From JBCFBK01 sp038562555 (GTDB lineage Bacteria > Bacteroidota > Bacteroidia > Bacteroidales > Prolixibacteraceae), in the NCBI GenBank assembly GCA_038562555.1, contig JBCFBK010000054.1:1-37878 (forward strand): a stretch of 37,878 nt of DNA, given 5' to 3'. Below the pieces are notes generated by a model. That model saw only the letters and a program-made list of their open reading frames with translations, was not told where the DNA came from and ran no database searches. This document shows positions 1 to 8,963 of this stretch, in pieces (position 1 is the first letter of the stretch; the number at the start of each line of letters is the position of its first letter). A program made the position numbers and the translations under genes.

Positions 1-636
1 CTGCACCTGAGTAACCAGAATATTGTATGCAAAATAGGCGGTAATCCCGACGATAAGACCAGCCACCGTGGTTACCATGGCCTGATAGATGCCTGAAGAA
101 AGCAGGGTGACATCGATGTTGTTCCCGGCATTGGCCATATCGTAAAATGCCTGAACCATTCCCATTACCGTTCCCAGGAACCCGAGCATGGGCGCTCCTC
201 CGGCAACGCTGGCCAACACAGGGAGCCCTTTTTCAAGTTTTGAAATTTCAAGATTTCCCACCTGGTCGATCGCTGCATTGACGTCGGCGATGGGCCTCCC
301 GATCCGTGTGATCCCGCGTTCGATCATCCGGGCGGCAGGCGTTTCCTGATTTCGTGCAAGCGCCAGTGCCGACTCTATTTTCCCTTGCAGGATATATGAT
401 TTGACCCGATCCAGGAGAGTATCATCCATTTTGCCGGCCCTCTTTATAGCAAAATACCGGTCAAAAAAGATAAAAACGGCAACGAAGGATAGCGCAATTA
501 TCGGAATCATAATCCAGCCGCCTTTCAGCGCGAGGTCAAAAAAATGGGTTACAATACCATCCTGACCGGTTGTGGCCGGAACTTCTGCACCTTCGGCTGC
601 AGGATTCGCTACCTGAAGAAAAATGTAACTAAGCAT
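1..636 (-). CDS. exbB: ExbB/TolQ/MotA-type proton channel subunit (partial, 3' end beyond window)
   Basis: I translated this leftward frame from the ATG at 634-636. It is open to the window edge, so 212 residues are visible and the C-terminus is missing. The N-terminus is a short periplasmic stretch, then a membrane segment at about residues 40-60 (GGWIMIPIIALSFVAVFIFF) with the charged FDRY that ends helix 1. A cytoplasmic region follows, then two more hydrophobic segments containing the typical GAPMLGFLGTVMGMV and TTVAGLIVGI. These are hallmarks of the MotA/TolQ/ExbB family, which couples the proton gradient to TonB or Tol. ExbB and TolQ cannot be told apart here. The gene starts 82 bases after the tamB-like gene ends, on the same strand, so they may be co-transcribed; an exbD-like gene would be expected to the left. 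Confidence 0.92.
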   Translation of the reverse strand, partial: MLSYIFLQVANPAAEGAEVPATTGQDGIVTHFFDLALKGGWIMIPIIALSFVAVFIFFDRYFAIKRAGKMDDTLLDRVKSYILQGKIESALALARNQETPAARMIERGITRIGRPIADVNAAIDQVGNLEISKLEKGLPVLASVAGGAPMLGFLGTVMGMVQAFYDMANAGNNIDVTLLSSGIYQAMVTTVAGLIVGITAYFAYNILVTQVQ

Positions 637-718
637 AAATCTGTTTTTTTGAATAAATTCAACAAGAAAAAGGCATGACTACAAAAACCATACCTGCAAA
701 AATAAAGAATAAAGAATA

Positions 719-3700
719 TTATCGCCGTTTACCTTTGAACAAACGTTTAAACTTTTCCCAAAGTTCATTGAAGGAGTCATAATTCTCCCGGTAAGTGATC
801 CCAATCCCCTGTGTGTAAGGCGAAGTTTCGTAGATAATGTTGTTATTTGAATGATTGTAAGCTTTCATCTGGAGTTTGCCGTTATTGGTGAGCTTGACGT
901 TCAGATCGAAATCGCCCACGATATCGCTGTTATTGGCCGTTGTAAGCTGATTGCCGTTATTGCCGATGTTGCCGTTGATGGTGATCCGGTCGTTGAAGAT
1001 CTGCGTACTCAGTGCAAGCTGGATCTCATCGTCTGTGATCTGATTACCGGGACGGTAATTGACTCCGACGTCAACGTTATTGCTGATCTCCGACAACCAG
1101 TTGCTGAGCTGGTTTGAAAACAGTTCGCTTGCGGTGGTTCCCACCAGGTTTGGATTCGAGGCTTCATAGGAGCCTCTTAAGTAGTCGGGCGTATAGAATT
1201 GCCCAAGTACCAAAAGCGATAAAATCTGTTTGTTCATGTCTTCTTCGGTACTGAAAAACTGCTGAACTTCGTCGCGGATCCTGTCTTCCGCCGAGGGGAA
1301 CTCAATTCCGAAACCGATCGTCGGATTGTTCAGGTTTTCGGTTAATTTAATCTCGCAAAGCACCGGTATCCGCTGGTTGTAAATACCTTCCGAATTGTTC
1401 CCGTACAATTCGTTTAGTGAGGCCCGGAGCCGGTAGATCGCTTTCAGATCGATATTAGCGTCGTAAGGGCTGCCATTCCAGTTAATGGTCCCGCCTTGTT
1501 CGATCTCAAATTTTTTGTTGATAACATTCTGAAGGGTAAACAAATAATCTCCGCGTTCAAGTTGGTAACTTCCATACAACGAAATATTGAATTGCGGATC
1601 GATATTGATCTGAAGGTTACCGGCACCCTGGGCGCGGATCATATCACCGATCTGCGAATTGTAAATAAGCTGGAACCTTGCATCGGGGGTGGTTTCGATG
1701 TTGAATTTCATATTTACGCCCGAGGTAGAGGATGCGGCTTTTTTTTCGGGTGTATCGCTGAGTTGTTTTTTTGTATTAATAAAATGGATGAAATCATAGG
1801 CCTGTGCCTGTTGCTCATAGTCAAGCGAAATGTTAATGGCTGTTCCGCTCATGGTCCTTGCCGACCCGTCCAGGTAAAGATTAGCTCCGTGTCCGGTAAT
1901 TTTCAGAAATCCATTGCCGTATGCTTTTCCGTAAAACCGCTCATTATCGGCGACCGTGGTGTTCATGATCAGCATTTTCCGGAAGGCCAGATTCATGTTG
2001 TAATCCATGTTGCTGAAATTATCGTGCCTGATCGAGCCGTTAAAAATGCCGGAATTTCCTTCATAATCATTCAGCGTGATCCGGTTAAAAACGATAGAAT
2101 CTCCCCGGAGGCTTATTGTATCGCTAAAATGGTAGGCAGTTTGCATGTAACCTAGTTTGAAACCGGCGTTTTCCGCGAAAACATCGCCCCGCATCCATAT
2201 TTTTTCCGGACTGCCGAATATTTTTACTTCGCCGGTACCCAGACCGAATACGCGATCAAAAACATTTTTTAATACGGGATCCAAAGCTGCAAGGGAAAAA
2301 TGGTCGATGTTAACGGTAAAGTCCATGCTGTCGCGGTAGGGAGCATAGCTACCGTATCCGTACAGGGTCTGGTTTCCCTGATCGGTGACGATCAGTTCCG
2401 CCTGGACTGATTGGGAAGGAGGATCCCAGTTGCTGAGGAGGCTGACATCGCCCATTTGCTGTCCGGCATAACTGAATTTGCTGATTTTCAGATCGGAAGT
2501 GAGGTAGGCCTTTTCATACACATCGAAAGCGCTGGCTGTCCCGCTCAGATAACCCTGCAGGTTCAGTTGATCTCCGGTGATCAGATTCAGATTGTTCAGA
2601 TTCAGGTTGTTGATCGCAACGTTCATCCGGTCGGTCTGGTCGTCCGACAAAGTTCCGTAAAAGGTGAAGTGCTGGTCTTTGTTTGCTATTTTCAGGTCAT
2701 TGACAACAACACGGGTCGAGTCGATTGTGATGGTTGCCGGATGAACATTCCAGAGGGTATCGGCAACATAGATTTTCGTTGGCAGAACGCTTATTTCAAT
2801 ATGAGGCAAACCATTATTAAAATGAGAAAATGCAGCTTTTGCTTCCAGCTCGCCGCTGTATGTCAGAGCGTCGTAGTTGTTCCAGCTAAGCTTGCCTTGT
2901 GCCGTATTGTTTTTTGCATCCGAGTAAAAAGCCAGGTTGAATAACTTTTGGGCATTGTTGAACTGCAGTTCATCCACCCTGCTTTTAAGCTCAAGTTTAT
3001 CGTTTGCACGGACCGAAAGCGAGTAGCCGGTCATGCTCACTTTGTCGTAGCTGATTTTAGGAAACTCTGTGTACAGATTAAACCGGTTTTCTTTTTCGTC
3101 AAATTGAGCTGCCAGCCGGGCCGGGCTCAGTGAAAGCGGGGGGATAAATGTTTTTGTTATCGGATCGGGGTCCTTGATATTCAAATCGAGTATAAAATCA
3201 TTCAATCCGGAAGTTTTTGCCGGTGTGATTCCCGATTCAGGAAGATAATAATGAAGCAGATTCCGGATTCCTTCTTCTATGGTCAGGAATGAGTAGGAAC
3301 CTTTCAGATCGGCATCCAAAAAGTCTGATTTTAACTGCAAATGGTGAACGCTGTCGATAAATGTGCTTATATTTAAGCTGTTGAGCTGGAATGAGTGATT
3401 TTCGTTCGCGTATTGACCCCCTTCGAACCAGACATTGCCGTTGATATTATCAATGCTGTTCCCGGTGAAATTTGCCCTCAGATCCAAAGCCAGATCCGAT
3501 TGTTGATGTGTTTTATCAATCTGAAGGGCTGCCAGGTTTGCTTTTTCAATGAGAAGCTCGAAGTCAAAAACCGGCAGTTCCGGATTAAAATCGACTTTCC
3601 CGGCAAAATTGCCTTTTAAATTCTTGTCGTCAACCGTAAAATGCCCTTCGAATTTTTTTTCCTGGACCAGACCATCCAAAACCAGATTCTTGTACTCGTA

Positions 3701-5107
3701 CGACCGGTATATAACGCTGTCAACAACTCCCTTTAAATTTGCTTCGAGCGCCTCCGTACTTCTTCTGTACCGGCCGTTGATCTGCCCGTTGAAAGTTATA
3801 GCCCCGAGGTCGGCAACCTTCACAAAATTACCGAGTTCAAAATTGATCGTTTTCAGATGCCCGTTGATATCGATAGCATGTTGTCCCGACGGACTAAACG
3901 AAAGGTCGGTTGCCAGCCGTCCAAAGTTTGAGCTCATTGTTCCGTAAGCTACAAAATCGCTCAGAAATCCTGTAAAATTGCCGTTGTATCTGATCATGCC
4001 GGCATGGTATAAGAACGAGGGAATAGCAGGGTACCGGTAGGGCGAAGAATCGGGCAACCTGATTTTCCCGATGTCGTTGAAATCGACCGAAAGGTCCTTT
4101 AAATCAAGAAAAATGAAAGCCTGTTCCATTTTAGTCAGGTCGCTGACGGTAAAGTCGCAGGTGAGGCGGCTCCGCTCCCCAAAGCCCACCTTGAGATCGC
4201 GGGCTTTCAGATTTTCCAGCGTACCATAGAGATGTCCTGAAAGATCTGCACGCAGATCCATCCCTTTCAGAGCGGGTATAAACTGTGCGAGATCCTGAAG
4301 ATCCACAGTCGATTTCTGAACATCAATACCGATGATTGATGCCTTGTAGTCTTTCCCTTTGGTTAATTCGGTCTGGTCGAGCGTGAAATTGGCGTGTCCA
4401 ATCGAAGTGCGGGGTGTATTGAGCTTCAAATCCAACAGTTTAATGATCCGTTTATAGGAAACGAAACGTGTGCTTAGGTCGCTGATAAATAATGATTTAT
4501 TGTCGTCGAAACTCAAATGGTTAATCCTGAGCGAAATGGAGTCCCGGTTCAGGACCATATCCGTTACATCGAGATGAATGTTGTGCAGGTCGATGAGCCT
4601 GACTTCATCCCGGGCAAACCAGGAATAGCCGAGGCGGGTATTGTTGAAGATGAAATTCCGGCAACTGATCGCCCAGTTCTTTTGCCGCTCCTGCCGCTCG
4701 CCTGGTTCTTTCCGTAAAGCGTCGAGCAGGAATTTGTAATTGGGGAGCCCATGCTCATCAAGCGATACGATGCTTTTTGTGTCTAAAAGTGCTACCGAGG
4801 AGAGATTAATGGTTTTTTTCTTTATGCTGAAATTGTCGATCGAGGCAACCATACGTCCCACATAAAAGAGGGTATCTCCTTTCCGGTCTTCAATGAGCAC
4901 CTTGTTCAGGCTGACCTGATTAAAGAAAACCACATCGACGCTTTCGACCCGGATGGTTGTGTTCAGTTGCCGGGACAACTCCCTGGCAATGTAACGGACG
5001 ACATGAGTCTGGACCACGCTCGACTGGAAGGCCAGCCACAGTGCGATAAGACATGCCAGCAGTACTCCTGCGAACCAAAGTGATATTTGTAGTGTTTTTT
5101 TAATAAT
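719..5107 (-). CDS. tamB: TamB-like translocation/assembly module protein (DUF490), probable ATT start
   Basis: Very long beta-rich protein of the TamB/AsmA-like class, which bridges inner and outer membrane for outer-membrane biogenesis or lipid transport. The C-terminal third carries the conserved TamB domain, including the LERGDYLFTLQNVINKKFEIE stretch and the ISNNVDVGVNYRPG motif near the end. The first ordinary start codon is GTG at 5017 (1432 residues), but that begins after the membrane anchor. The open frame continues upstream to a TAA at 5120-5122 and encodes a clear signal anchor (KKTLQISLWFAGVLLACLIA). No ATG, GTG or TTG precedes that anchor. An ATT at 5105-5107 has a GAGG about six bases upstream, so I place the start there (1462 residues). 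Divergent from tsaD, with exbB downstream. Family is confident; the start codon is inference. Confidence 0.9.
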   Translation of the reverse strand: MIKKTLQISLWFAGVLLACLIALWLAFQSSVVQTHVVRYIARELSRQLNTTIRVESVDVVFFNQVSLNKVLIEDRKGDTLFYVGRMVASIDNFSIKKKTINLSSVALLDTKSIVSLDEHGLPNYKFLLDALRKEPGERQERQKNWAISCRNFIFNNTRLGYSWFARDEVRLIDLHNIHLDVTDMVLNRDSISLRINHLSFDDNKSLFISDLSTRFVSYKRIIKLLDLKLNTPRTSIGHANFTLDQTELTKGKDYKASIIGIDVQKSTVDLQDLAQFIPALKGMDLRADLSGHLYGTLENLKARDLKVGFGERSRLTCDFTVSDLTKMEQAFIFLDLKDLSVDFNDIGKIRLPDSSPYRYPAIPSFLYHAGMIRYNGNFTGFLSDFVAYGTMSSNFGRLATDLSFSPSGQHAIDINGHLKTINFELGNFVKVADLGAITFNGQINGRYRRSTEALEANLKGVVDSVIYRSYEYKNLVLDGLVQEKKFEGHFTVDDKNLKGNFAGKVDFNPELPVFDFELLIEKANLAALQIDKTHQQSDLALDLRANFTGNSIDNINGNVWFEGGQYANENHSFQLNSLNISTFIDSVHHLQLKSDFLDADLKGSYSFLTIEEGIRNLLHYYLPESGITPAKTSGLNDFILDLNIKDPDPITKTFIPPLSLSPARLAAQFDEKENRFNLYTEFPKISYDKVSMTGYSLSVRANDKLELKSRVDELQFNNAQKLFNLAFYSDAKNNTAQGKLSWNNYDALTYSGELEAKAAFSHFNNGLPHIEISVLPTKIYVADTLWNVHPATITIDSTRVVVNDLKIANKDQHFTFYGTLSDDQTDRMNVAINNLNLNNLNLITGDQLNLQGYLSGTASAFDVYEKAYLTSDLKISKFSYAGQQMGDVSLLSNWDPPSQSVQAELIVTDQGNQTLYGYGSYAPYRDSMDFTVNIDHFSLAALDPVLKNVFDRVFGLGTGEVKIFGSPEKIWMRGDVFAENAGFKLGYMQTAYHFSDTISLRGDSIVFNRITLNDYEGNSGIFNGSIRHDNFSNMDYNMNLAFRKMLIMNTTVADNERFYGKAYGNGFLKITGHGANLYLDGSARTMSGTAINISLDYEQQAQAYDFIHFINTKKQLSDTPEKKAASSTSGVNMKFNIETTPDARFQLIYNSQIGDMIRAQGAGNLQINIDPQFNISLYGSYQLERGDYLFTLQNVINKKFEIEQGGTINWNGSPYDANIDLKAIYRLRASLNELYGNNSEGIYNQRIPVLCEIKLTENLNNPTIGFGIEFPSAEDRIRDEVQQFFSTEEDMNKQILSLLVLGQFYTPDYLRGSYEASNPNLVGTTASELFSNQLSNWLSEISNNVDVGVNYRPGNQITDDEIQLALSTQIFNDRITINGNIGNNGNQLTTANNSDIVGDFDLNVKLTNNGKLQMKAYNHSNNNIIYETSPYTQGIGITYRENYDSFNELWEKFKRLFKGKRR

Positions 5108-5183
5108 TTTGACCTCGCTTTAACCAGCAAAATAAAATAAAAAATGACGGAATCTACGGTATTCCAAATTATTTTTTAAGCCG

Positions 5184-6221
5184 ATGCCAGAAACTAAAGA
5201 TATCATCATTTTAGGGATTGAGTCATCATGCGATGACACCTCTGCAGCAGTTTTGAAAAACGGTTGTCTGCTTTCGAATATCATCGCCGGACAAAAGGTC
5301 CACGAAGCTTATGGCGGAGTTGTTCCGGAACTGGCCTCGCGGGCACACCAGCAAAATATTGTTCCGGTAGTCGATCAGGCATTCAGGCAGGCGGGGATCA
5401 GCCGGAATGACATCACTGCCGTAGCTTTTACACGCGGCCCCGGCCTGCTGGGATCATTGCTGGTCGGCACTTCTTTTGCAAAAGGATTCGCCCTTTCGGC
5501 GGGGATCCCGATTATAGAAGTTAACCATTTGCAGGGACATGTGCTGGCCCATTTTATCCGGGAAAAGGATGTGGAGTTCAGGGCGCCTCAGTTTCCGCAT
5601 TTGTGTTTGCTGGTGAGCGGAGGCAATTCGCAGATCATTCTGGTCAGGGATCACCTGCAAATGGAAGTGATCGGACAAACCATCGATGATGCAGCGGGTG
5701 AAGCGTTCGACAAATGTGCCAAAGTAATGGGCATGCCCTATCCCGGAGGGCCGTTGATCGATAAACTGGCCAAAGAAGGAGATTCGGGAGCGTTTCAGTT
5801 TGCGAAACCACGGATCAAGGATCTGGACTACAGTTTCAGCGGATTAAAAACAAGCTTTTTATATTTTTTGCGCGATCAGCTTCAGGTTAATGAGCATTTT
5901 ATCGAAGAGCGTAAGGCCGACCTTTGCGCATCGCTTCAGCATACGATCATTGCCATATTAATGGAAAAACTGGTTAAAGCTGCCAAAGAAACGGGGATTC
6001 GGGAGATAACGGTAGCCGGAGGGGTTTCGGCCAACTCCGGACTTCAGCAGGCGTTACGCGTGGAAGCGCAGAAGCGGCATTGGAACCTGTTTATCCCAAA
6101 ATTTGCCTTCACGATGGACAATGCCGCTATGATCGCGATTACCGGCCATTATAAATATCTGCGCGGTGAATTTGCGGGAATGGATGTCGTTCCCTTTGCA
6201 CGGATGAATATTAATGAGTAG
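5184..6221 (+). CDS. tsaD: tRNA N6-threonylcarbamoyladenosine synthase subunit TsaD
   Basis: Cytoplasmic enzyme that transfers the threonylcarbamoyl group from TC-AMP to A37 of tRNAs reading ANN codons, working with TsaB and TsaE. The 345 residues match the usual bacterial length. Visible family features are the N-terminal ILGIESSCDDTSAAV phosphate loop, GGVVPELASRAHQQN, the metal-binding pair in VNHLQGHVLAH, the SGGNSQI loop, DDAAGEAFDK, PYPGGPLID and the C-terminal GGVSANSGL and DNAAMIA. The ATG start gives the standard N-terminus. It is divergent from tamB with a 76-base gap between the two starts. An 87-base spacer with seven-base periodicity follows before the CobW gene. Identification is near certain. 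Confidence 0.98.
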   Translation: MPETKDIIILGIESSCDDTSAAVLKNGCLLSNIIAGQKVHEAYGGVVPELASRAHQQNIVPVVDQAFRQAGISRNDITAVAFTRGPGLLGSLLVGTSFAKGFALSAGIPIIEVNHLQGHVLAHFIREKDVEFRAPQFPHLCLLVSGGNSQIILVRDHLQMEVIGQTIDDAAGEAFDKCAKVMGMPYPGGPLIDKLAKEGDSGAFQFAKPRIKDLDYSFSGLKTSFLYFLRDQLQVNEHFIEERKADLCASLQHTIIAILMEKLVKAAKETGIREITVAGGVSANSGLQQALRVEAQKRHWNLFIPKFAFTMDNAAMIAITGHYKYLRGEFAGMDVVPFARMNINE

Positions 6222-6296
6222 AACCAAGACACAAGACATGATTGCAGCCGGTCTTACGACTTACGACTAATTACTTACAACTGGTTAATCATTTAA
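6220..6296. repeat. Seven-base-period spacer tract, copy A (tsaD/cobW)
   Basis: The gap after tsaD reads in consecutive heptads: AGAACCA, AGACACA, AGACATG, ATTGCAG, CCGGTCT, TACGACT, TACGACT, AATTACT, TACAACT, GGTTAAT, CATTTAA. The CCGGTCT-to-AATTACT part reappears inverted at 18919-18953 with one extra heptad. It is non-coding on both strands as far as I can see. Confidence 0.7.
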
Positions 6297-6308
6297 CAAT
6301 TTCCCAAT

Positions 6309-7277
6309 TTGGCAGTTTTTCACCGCATTCCCGTTCTGGTTGTGACCGGCTTTCTTGGAGCAGGAAAGACTACTTTTCTGAACTGGCTGATCCACGCGCA
6401 CCGGAGTCTGAAACTGGCCCTGGTGGAAAATGAGTTCGGATCGGCTTCGATAGACCGGGATCTTGTTGTCGGTATGCGAAGTGAAAACATATACGACCTG
6501 AGCAACGGATGCATCTGCTGCAGTATTTCGAATGAGTTTTCCGTTACCCTGACTGATCTGGCTGACCAGGCGGGAGAGATCGATTATCTGCTGATCGAAA
6601 CAACCGGGGTGGCCGATCTGTCGAACGTGATCCGTCCTTTTTTTTCCGACGGTGACCTGTCGGAACGCTTTTCCTACCAGGGAAGCGTGTGTCTGGTCGA
6701 TGCGCTTAATTTTGAAGAACAAATGAAAGGCAGCGAGCAGCAAATGCAAGTTATTTTAAGCGACCTGATACTGATTAATAAATCGGCCGGCATTACCGAA
6801 GAACAGCTCGATGTATTCGAAAGACGGCTCTTGGCCTGCAATTCTTCCGCGAGGATTGAACGCACAAACTTTGGAGTTCCCGCTGAGTTCCGGCTGGAAA
6901 CATTTGCTGATGAACTTTACGGAGCGATTGAAAAGAAGCTGGCCCGTCCTGTTGTGTTCCGGGTTGTTGAGTCAAAAAAGTATACCACCTTCACGCACCA
7001 GTTTAAAGGCGAAGTTAACATAGACCGTTTTCAGTACTGGTTCAATTACTTTGCCGCTATTAACCAGCGGGAAATTTACCGTATTAAAGGCGTGCTTTTC
7101 CCTGAAGGGGGCCCTGAAAAAATAATTGTGCAGGCGGTAGGCGGTGCTGTTTCCTATACCGGCGGATCGATGATTCTTCCAACTGATGAGAAACTCAACG
7201 TCCTGGTTTTTATAGGAAAGTTGGTCGATGCCGAACGCATCACGGCAGAATTGGAACGATATCTGGAAGAAGATTAA
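6309..7277 (+). CDS. CobW/COG0523-family GTPase (putative metallochaperone)
   Basis: 322-residue G3E P-loop NTPase. Family members deliver metals (zinc, cobalt, iron) to client proteins. Visible are the Walker A loop GFLGAGKTT at residues 14-22, ENEFG, the CxCC metal-binding motif GCICCS at 67-72, ETTG near 95-98, and the CobW C-terminal domain over roughly the last 110 residues. The guanine-specificity motif is unusual: LINKSAG stands where NKxD is normal, so the aspartate is replaced by alanine. The start is TTG at 6309; the upstream in-frame stop is at 6294-6296 and no ATG precedes the P-loop. The gene ends tail to tail with lrgB, sharing the four bases TTAA. The metal and client are not shown by the context. 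Confidence 0.9.
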   Translation: MAVFHRIPVLVVTGFLGAGKTTFLNWLIHAHRSLKLALVENEFGSASIDRDLVVGMRSENIYDLSNGCICCSISNEFSVTLTDLADQAGEIDYLLIETTGVADLSNVIRPFFSDGDLSERFSYQGSVCLVDALNFEEQMKGSEQQMQVILSDLILINKSAGITEEQLDVFERRLLACNSSARIERTNFGVPAEFRLETFADELYGAIEKKLARPVVFRVVESKKYTTFTHQFKGEVNIDRFQYWFNYFAAINQREIYRIKGVLFPEGGPEKIIVQAVGGAVSYTGGSMILPTDEKLNVLVFIGKLVDAERITAELERYLEED

Positions 7278-7966
7278 TAACCGAATGCCTGAAGCAAAAT
7301 GACAGCGATCACGGTCGTCAAAGCGGTGATACCGATTGCAAGGCTGCTCATGGCAGCTTCCGTTTCGCCCATTTCGATTGCTTTTGTGGTTCCCAGCGCA
7401 TGAGCTGATGTACCCAGCCCGATCCCTTTGGCAACCGGATGGATGATCCGGAGCAGCCTGAAAACGGTCGGTGCAATAATAACGCCGAAAATCCCTGTAA
7501 TGATAATCGAGAGAACGGTGATCCCTTCGTTCGAACCCAGCGATTCACTCAGACTGATTCCGATAGGGGTGGTAACCGAATGGGTGAGCAGCGAGCGTTC
7601 AAGCAGTTCATTCATGTCCAGCAGGCGGCACAAACCAAAAACCGACACAAAAGCAGAAATTACTCCGGAAAAAATGCCCCCGAGAATAGCATGCCTGTGC
7701 GCCAGGAGCAGCCTCCGCTGACGATACAGGGGTAAGGCAAGCACCACGGTTACCGGCCCAAGAAAGGCATGGATCATGCTGCCTCCTTTCATATAGTGAT
7801 CGAAGGGTATTTGTGTAACGCTAAGGAAAATAATGATCAGCGCGATCGAAAGCAGGAGCGGGTTCATCCAGGGTTTTCCAAGCCGGTCGCGCAGCGATGC
7901 AATCCCGTAAAACGAGGCAACGGTGATTAAAATGCCAAAGAGATGCGTGTCAGTGAGCTTTTCCAT
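7274..7966 (-). CDS. lrgB: LrgB/CidB-family inner-membrane protein
   Basis: 230-residue polytopic membrane protein, with about six to seven hydrophobic segments. It matches the LrgB family, partner of the holin-like LrgA and implicated in murein hydrolase control and, in some bacteria, in transport of pyruvate or glycolate. Diagnostic stretches are HAFLGPVTVVLALPLY, HSVTTPIGISLSESLG and the C-terminal GIGLGTSAHALGTTKAIEMG. Its ATG lies inside the end of lrgA (17-base overlap), the usual arrangement for this pair and a sign of translational coupling. It is the last gene of a leftward unit HAD-lrgA-lrgB. The family is clear; the transported substrate cannot be read from the sequence. Confidence 0.95.
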   Translation of the reverse strand: MEKLTDTHLFGILITVASFYGIASLRDRLGKPWMNPLLLSIALIIIFLSVTQIPFDHYMKGGSMIHAFLGPVTVVLALPLYRQRRLLLAHRHAILGGIFSGVISAFVSVFGLCRLLDMNELLERSLLTHSVTTPIGISLSESLGSNEGITVLSIIITGIFGVIIAPTVFRLLRIIHPVAKGIGLGTSAHALGTTKAIEMGETEAAMSSLAIGITALTTVIAVILLQAFGY

Positions 7967-8318
7967 TTTCTTTCTCTTTCCGGTGAATAAGAAACTGGGT
8001 AGCGACTGCGCTCACTGCCAGAACAAGCAGGGTCGACAGCAGGATCACCAGGAGTGTTTGGATGTAATTTCCCTTCAGCGAGTAGTAGGAAATCATAATG
8101 CTAACTCCGGCAGGAATAAAAAAGAAACCCATGTTGTTGAGAAAGAAATCGGAAGTTTCGGCAATGTGTTTTTCCTTGATCAGGCCCGTGAAAAGCAGGA
8201 TCAGCAACAACAACATGCCGGTGATGCTGCCCGGAAGAGGTAAATTCAGAGAGTGGCTCAGCAATTCACCGGTAAAATTGATCGCGAGTATGATGAGTAT
8301 TTGTTTTAAAAATTTCAT
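7950..8318 (-). CDS. lrgA: LrgA/CidA holin-like membrane protein
   Basis: 122-residue small membrane protein with four hydrophobic segments and a short basic C-terminal tail (HRKEKENGKAH). The family signature is visible: LPLPGSITGMLLL after the first helix and NNMGFFFIPAGVSIM in the middle. LrgA/CidA proteins are holin-like and act with LrgB in the inner membrane, in control of lysis or export of small organic acids. The stop lies 17 bases inside lrgB, and the start is 33 bases after the HAD gene on the same strand, so all three are probably on one transcript. Confidence 0.95.
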   Translation of the reverse strand: MKFLKQILIILAINFTGELLSHSLNLPLPGSITGMLLLLILLFTGLIKEKHIAETSDFFLNNMGFFFIPAGVSIMISYYSLKGNYIQTLLVILLSTLLVLAVSAVATQFLIHRKEKENGKAH

Positions 8319-8351
8319 CCTGTTGATGTTTCTGCGGTTGGCTTGCCGACT

Positions 8352-8963
8352 TCAGCTTTTTCCGATGAGTGACTCATCGAGGGTATAGGGCTTTACGTCG
8401 GTAACAAACATACCGGCCGCCTTCGCTGCCCTCAGGCCCAGATCCCCGTCTTCAAAAACATGACACAGAGCCGGCTCAACACCCATTAGTTCGGCACACC
8501 TGAGAAAGGTATGCGGCTCCGGCTTATGGATCGTCACATCGTCGGCCGAGACAACGGCCTGGAAATAGCTGGTAAGCTTGAGTTGTTCGAGCTGAACCAT
8601 GGCGCTTTTACGTCCGGCCCCGGTTCCGATGGCCATAGGATAGATGCCGTGGTATTTGTAAACCAGGTCAACAACCACGGGGTGGGGTTTCAGCAAATAA
8701 GCGTTCTCCCAGAACGATTCTTGTTTCATGCGAACCATTTCTTCGGGGCTTACACCCTTCAGGTTATTTTCGGCAATAACCCGTTTGGCAAAAAGGATGG
8801 TCGGCGCACCGGTCATTTCCACCATGATTTTTTCGTCGAAGGTGCAGTTAAAATGACTGCACACCTTATGCCATGTGGCGAAATGTACAGGAAGTGAATC
8901 GGATATGGTTCCGTCCAGATCAAAGATGAGCGCCTTTGCCTGAGGATGTATGTCTAGTTTCAT
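8352..8963 (-). CDS. HAD-superfamily phosphatase, beta-phosphoglucomutase/YqaB-like
   Basis: 203-residue soluble HAD hydrolase. Motif I is FDLDGTISDS with the nucleophile Asp15 and acid Asp17. An alpha-helical cap follows (residues about 20-90). Motif II is AIGTGAGR, motif III contains HKPEPHTFL, and motif IV is VFEDGDLGLRAAKAAG. This pattern is closest to the beta-phosphoglucomutase-like branch that includes YqaB, a fructose-1-phosphate phosphatase. The substrate is not certain: a sugar phosphate is most likely. It is the first gene of the leftward HAD-lrgA-lrgB unit. Confidence 0.88.
   Translation of the reverse strand: MKLDIHPQAKALIFDLDGTISDSLPVHFATWHKVCSHFNCTFDEKIMVEMTGAPTILFAKRVIAENNLKGVSPEEMVRMKQESFWENAYLLKPHPVVVDLVYKYHGIYPMAIGTGAGRKSAMVQLEQLKLTSYFQAVVSADDVTIHKPEPHTFLRCAELMGVEPALCHVFEDGDLGLRAAKAAGMFVTDVKPYTLDESLIGKS

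Noticed and set aside
1496..2155. Rightward 219-residue frame inside the tamB gene
   Set aside because: Antisense to a clear TamB domain, odd composition and no promoter or family match. The similar frames at 2411-2944 and 3549-3947 are rejected for the same reason.
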